Shown here: positions 63,532-64,000 of the stretch, piece by piece
Layout: the number at the start of each line of letters is the position of its first letter
Numbering within the stretch: position 1 is the first letter of the stretch
NCBI GenBank assembly: GCA_947175325.1
Contig: CAMWME010000003.1
Location: forward strand, 62,001 to 126,000
Origin: an uncultured Clostridia bacterium
GTDB taxonomy: Bacteria; Bacillota; Clostridia; Christensenellales; Borkfalkiaceae
DNA: 64,000 bases
Direction of reading: 5' to 3'
Notes under the pieces: model-generated
Database searches by the model: none
The model's input: only the letters and a program-made list of their open reading frames with translations
What the model was told of the DNA's origin: nothing
Position numbers and translations under genes: made by a program

Positions 63532-63952
63532 AATACCTTCGTTTTCAAAAAACCACGACGAGCTTACGACCGGCTTGCACTTTTGCAACGAGCTGCACGG
63601 CATTTCCACTTGGGACTTGAGGTTTAAAAAGCCCAACTGCGGGGATTATATCTCCCCCGCCGCTTTGCACACGGTTGAACACCTTCTTGCAACCGCCTTG
63701 CGAAATTCCGCCAAAAAGGACGATATAATCTACTTTGGACCTATGGGGTGCAGAACGGGATTTTATCTTCTTACCGTAAACCTCGGCTACCCGCAAGTTT
63801 TGGCACTTTTAAAAGAATGTTTTGCCGTTGCGCTTAACTTTGACGAAGTGCCCGGCAACAAGCGCGAGGAATGCGGAAACTATTTGGAACACGATTTGGA
63901 AGGCGCAAAGCGCGAATGCGAGAAATATTTGGAGATTTTGGAAAGCCTATGA
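63524..63952 (+). CDS. luxS: S-ribosylhomocysteine lyase
   Basis: The 142-residue enzyme makes homocysteine and DPD, the precursor of autoinducer-2. The zinc-binding HTVEHLLATALRN (two His) and the Cys in REECGNY are present, as is IIYFGPMGCRTGFYLLTV with the catalytic Cys. I place the start at 63524 (MDKIPSF), matching the MxxIxSF opening of LuxS, rather than the in-frame ATG at 63512. Either way it overlaps the end of mtnN and the following gene overlaps its stop. It is slightly shorter than the usual 150-157 residues. Confidence 0.94.
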   Translation: MDKIPSFSKNHDELTTGLHFCNELHGISTWDLRFKKPNCGDYISPAALHTVEHLLATALRNSAKKDDIIYFGPMGCRTGFYLLTVNLGYPQVLALLKECFAVALNFDEVPGNKREECGNYLEHDLEGAKRECEKYLEILESL

Positions 63953-64000
63953 AACCTTTCGGCGGCGGTTGGGACGAGGTGCTCGCCACCTTGTTTGCGG
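63949..64000 (+). CDS. Probable uracil-DNA glycosylase (start only)
   Basis: The ATG at 63949 overlaps the luxS stop (ATGA). Only 17 codons are visible, encoding MKPFGGGWDEVLATLFA, which resembles the N-terminus of Ung proteins (a GNxWDexL segment). The call rests on this short match. Confidence 0.5.
   Translation, partial: MKPFGGGWDEVLATLFA

Overview
The window looks like a chromosomal segment of an uncultured Bacillota, probably a gut-associated member of Clostridia. The signs are strong AGGAGG-type ribosome sites, consensus TTGACA-17-TATAAT promoters, lipobox lipoproteins, Big_2, BspA-like LRR and MBG/YDG surface domains, an extracytosolic flavin module, LuxS and a one-piece tmRNA. The genus cannot be fixed from sequence alone.

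Left arm (1-10.5 kb): a truncated pectate-lyase lipoprotein, an extracytosolic flavin module (NusG-II protein, ApbE, flavinylated FMN-binding lipoprotein), a MacB-like ABC exporter, gltX behind an XRE-type membrane regulator, and a DegV fatty-acid-binding protein.

Centre (10.5-43 kb): the most unusual part. Ten tightly spaced minus-strand genes run about 32 kb from a perfect consensus promoter (42919-42947) to a terminator (10536-10571). In transcription order they encode: a GH3-like pseudo-glycosidase fused through two membrane helices to a degenerate McrB-like AAA+ domain; a membrane-anchored McrB-like AAA+ ATPase; a coiled-coil protein with an ENRF motif like that of McrC/DUF2357 proteins; a second, almost identical AAA+ ATPase; a membrane-anchored YDG-repeat protein; a 4191-residue membrane-anchored MBG/YDG fibre; a polytopic protein with a histone-H1-like K/A/T tail; a small membrane protein; a membrane-anchored LRR_5 protein; and a six-helix CvpA-like protein with a roughly 1250-residue outer region made partly of a repeat I do not recognise. 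I infer a trans-envelope machine in which a McrBC-type motor is tied to very large surface proteins. I know of no description of it.

Right of that (43-52.6 kb): low-molecular-weight tyrosine phosphatase, an Amidase_6-like protein, a membrane protein, a queuosine-salvage operon (radical SAM plus queuosine precursor transporter) behind a probable preQ1-I riboswitch, a Big_2 lipoprotein, an M6-type metalloprotease lipoprotein and an unknown protein.

Accessory island (52.6-60.9 kb): visibly AT-richer DNA beside the tmRNA gene, holding a helicase-nuclease fusion, a decayed IS3-family element and a two-gene cassette (unknown protein plus SF1 helicase) bracketed by near-identical hairpins. This looks like a mobile defence island at ssrA.

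Right end (61-64 kb): tmRNA, then an overlapping operon fruK-like, Sfp-type phosphopantetheinyl transferase, MTA/SAH nucleosidase, luxS and the start of a probable uracil-DNA glycosylase gene. Several promoters (apbE, XRE gene, fruK) lie so close to their start codons that the mRNAs are probably leaderless.
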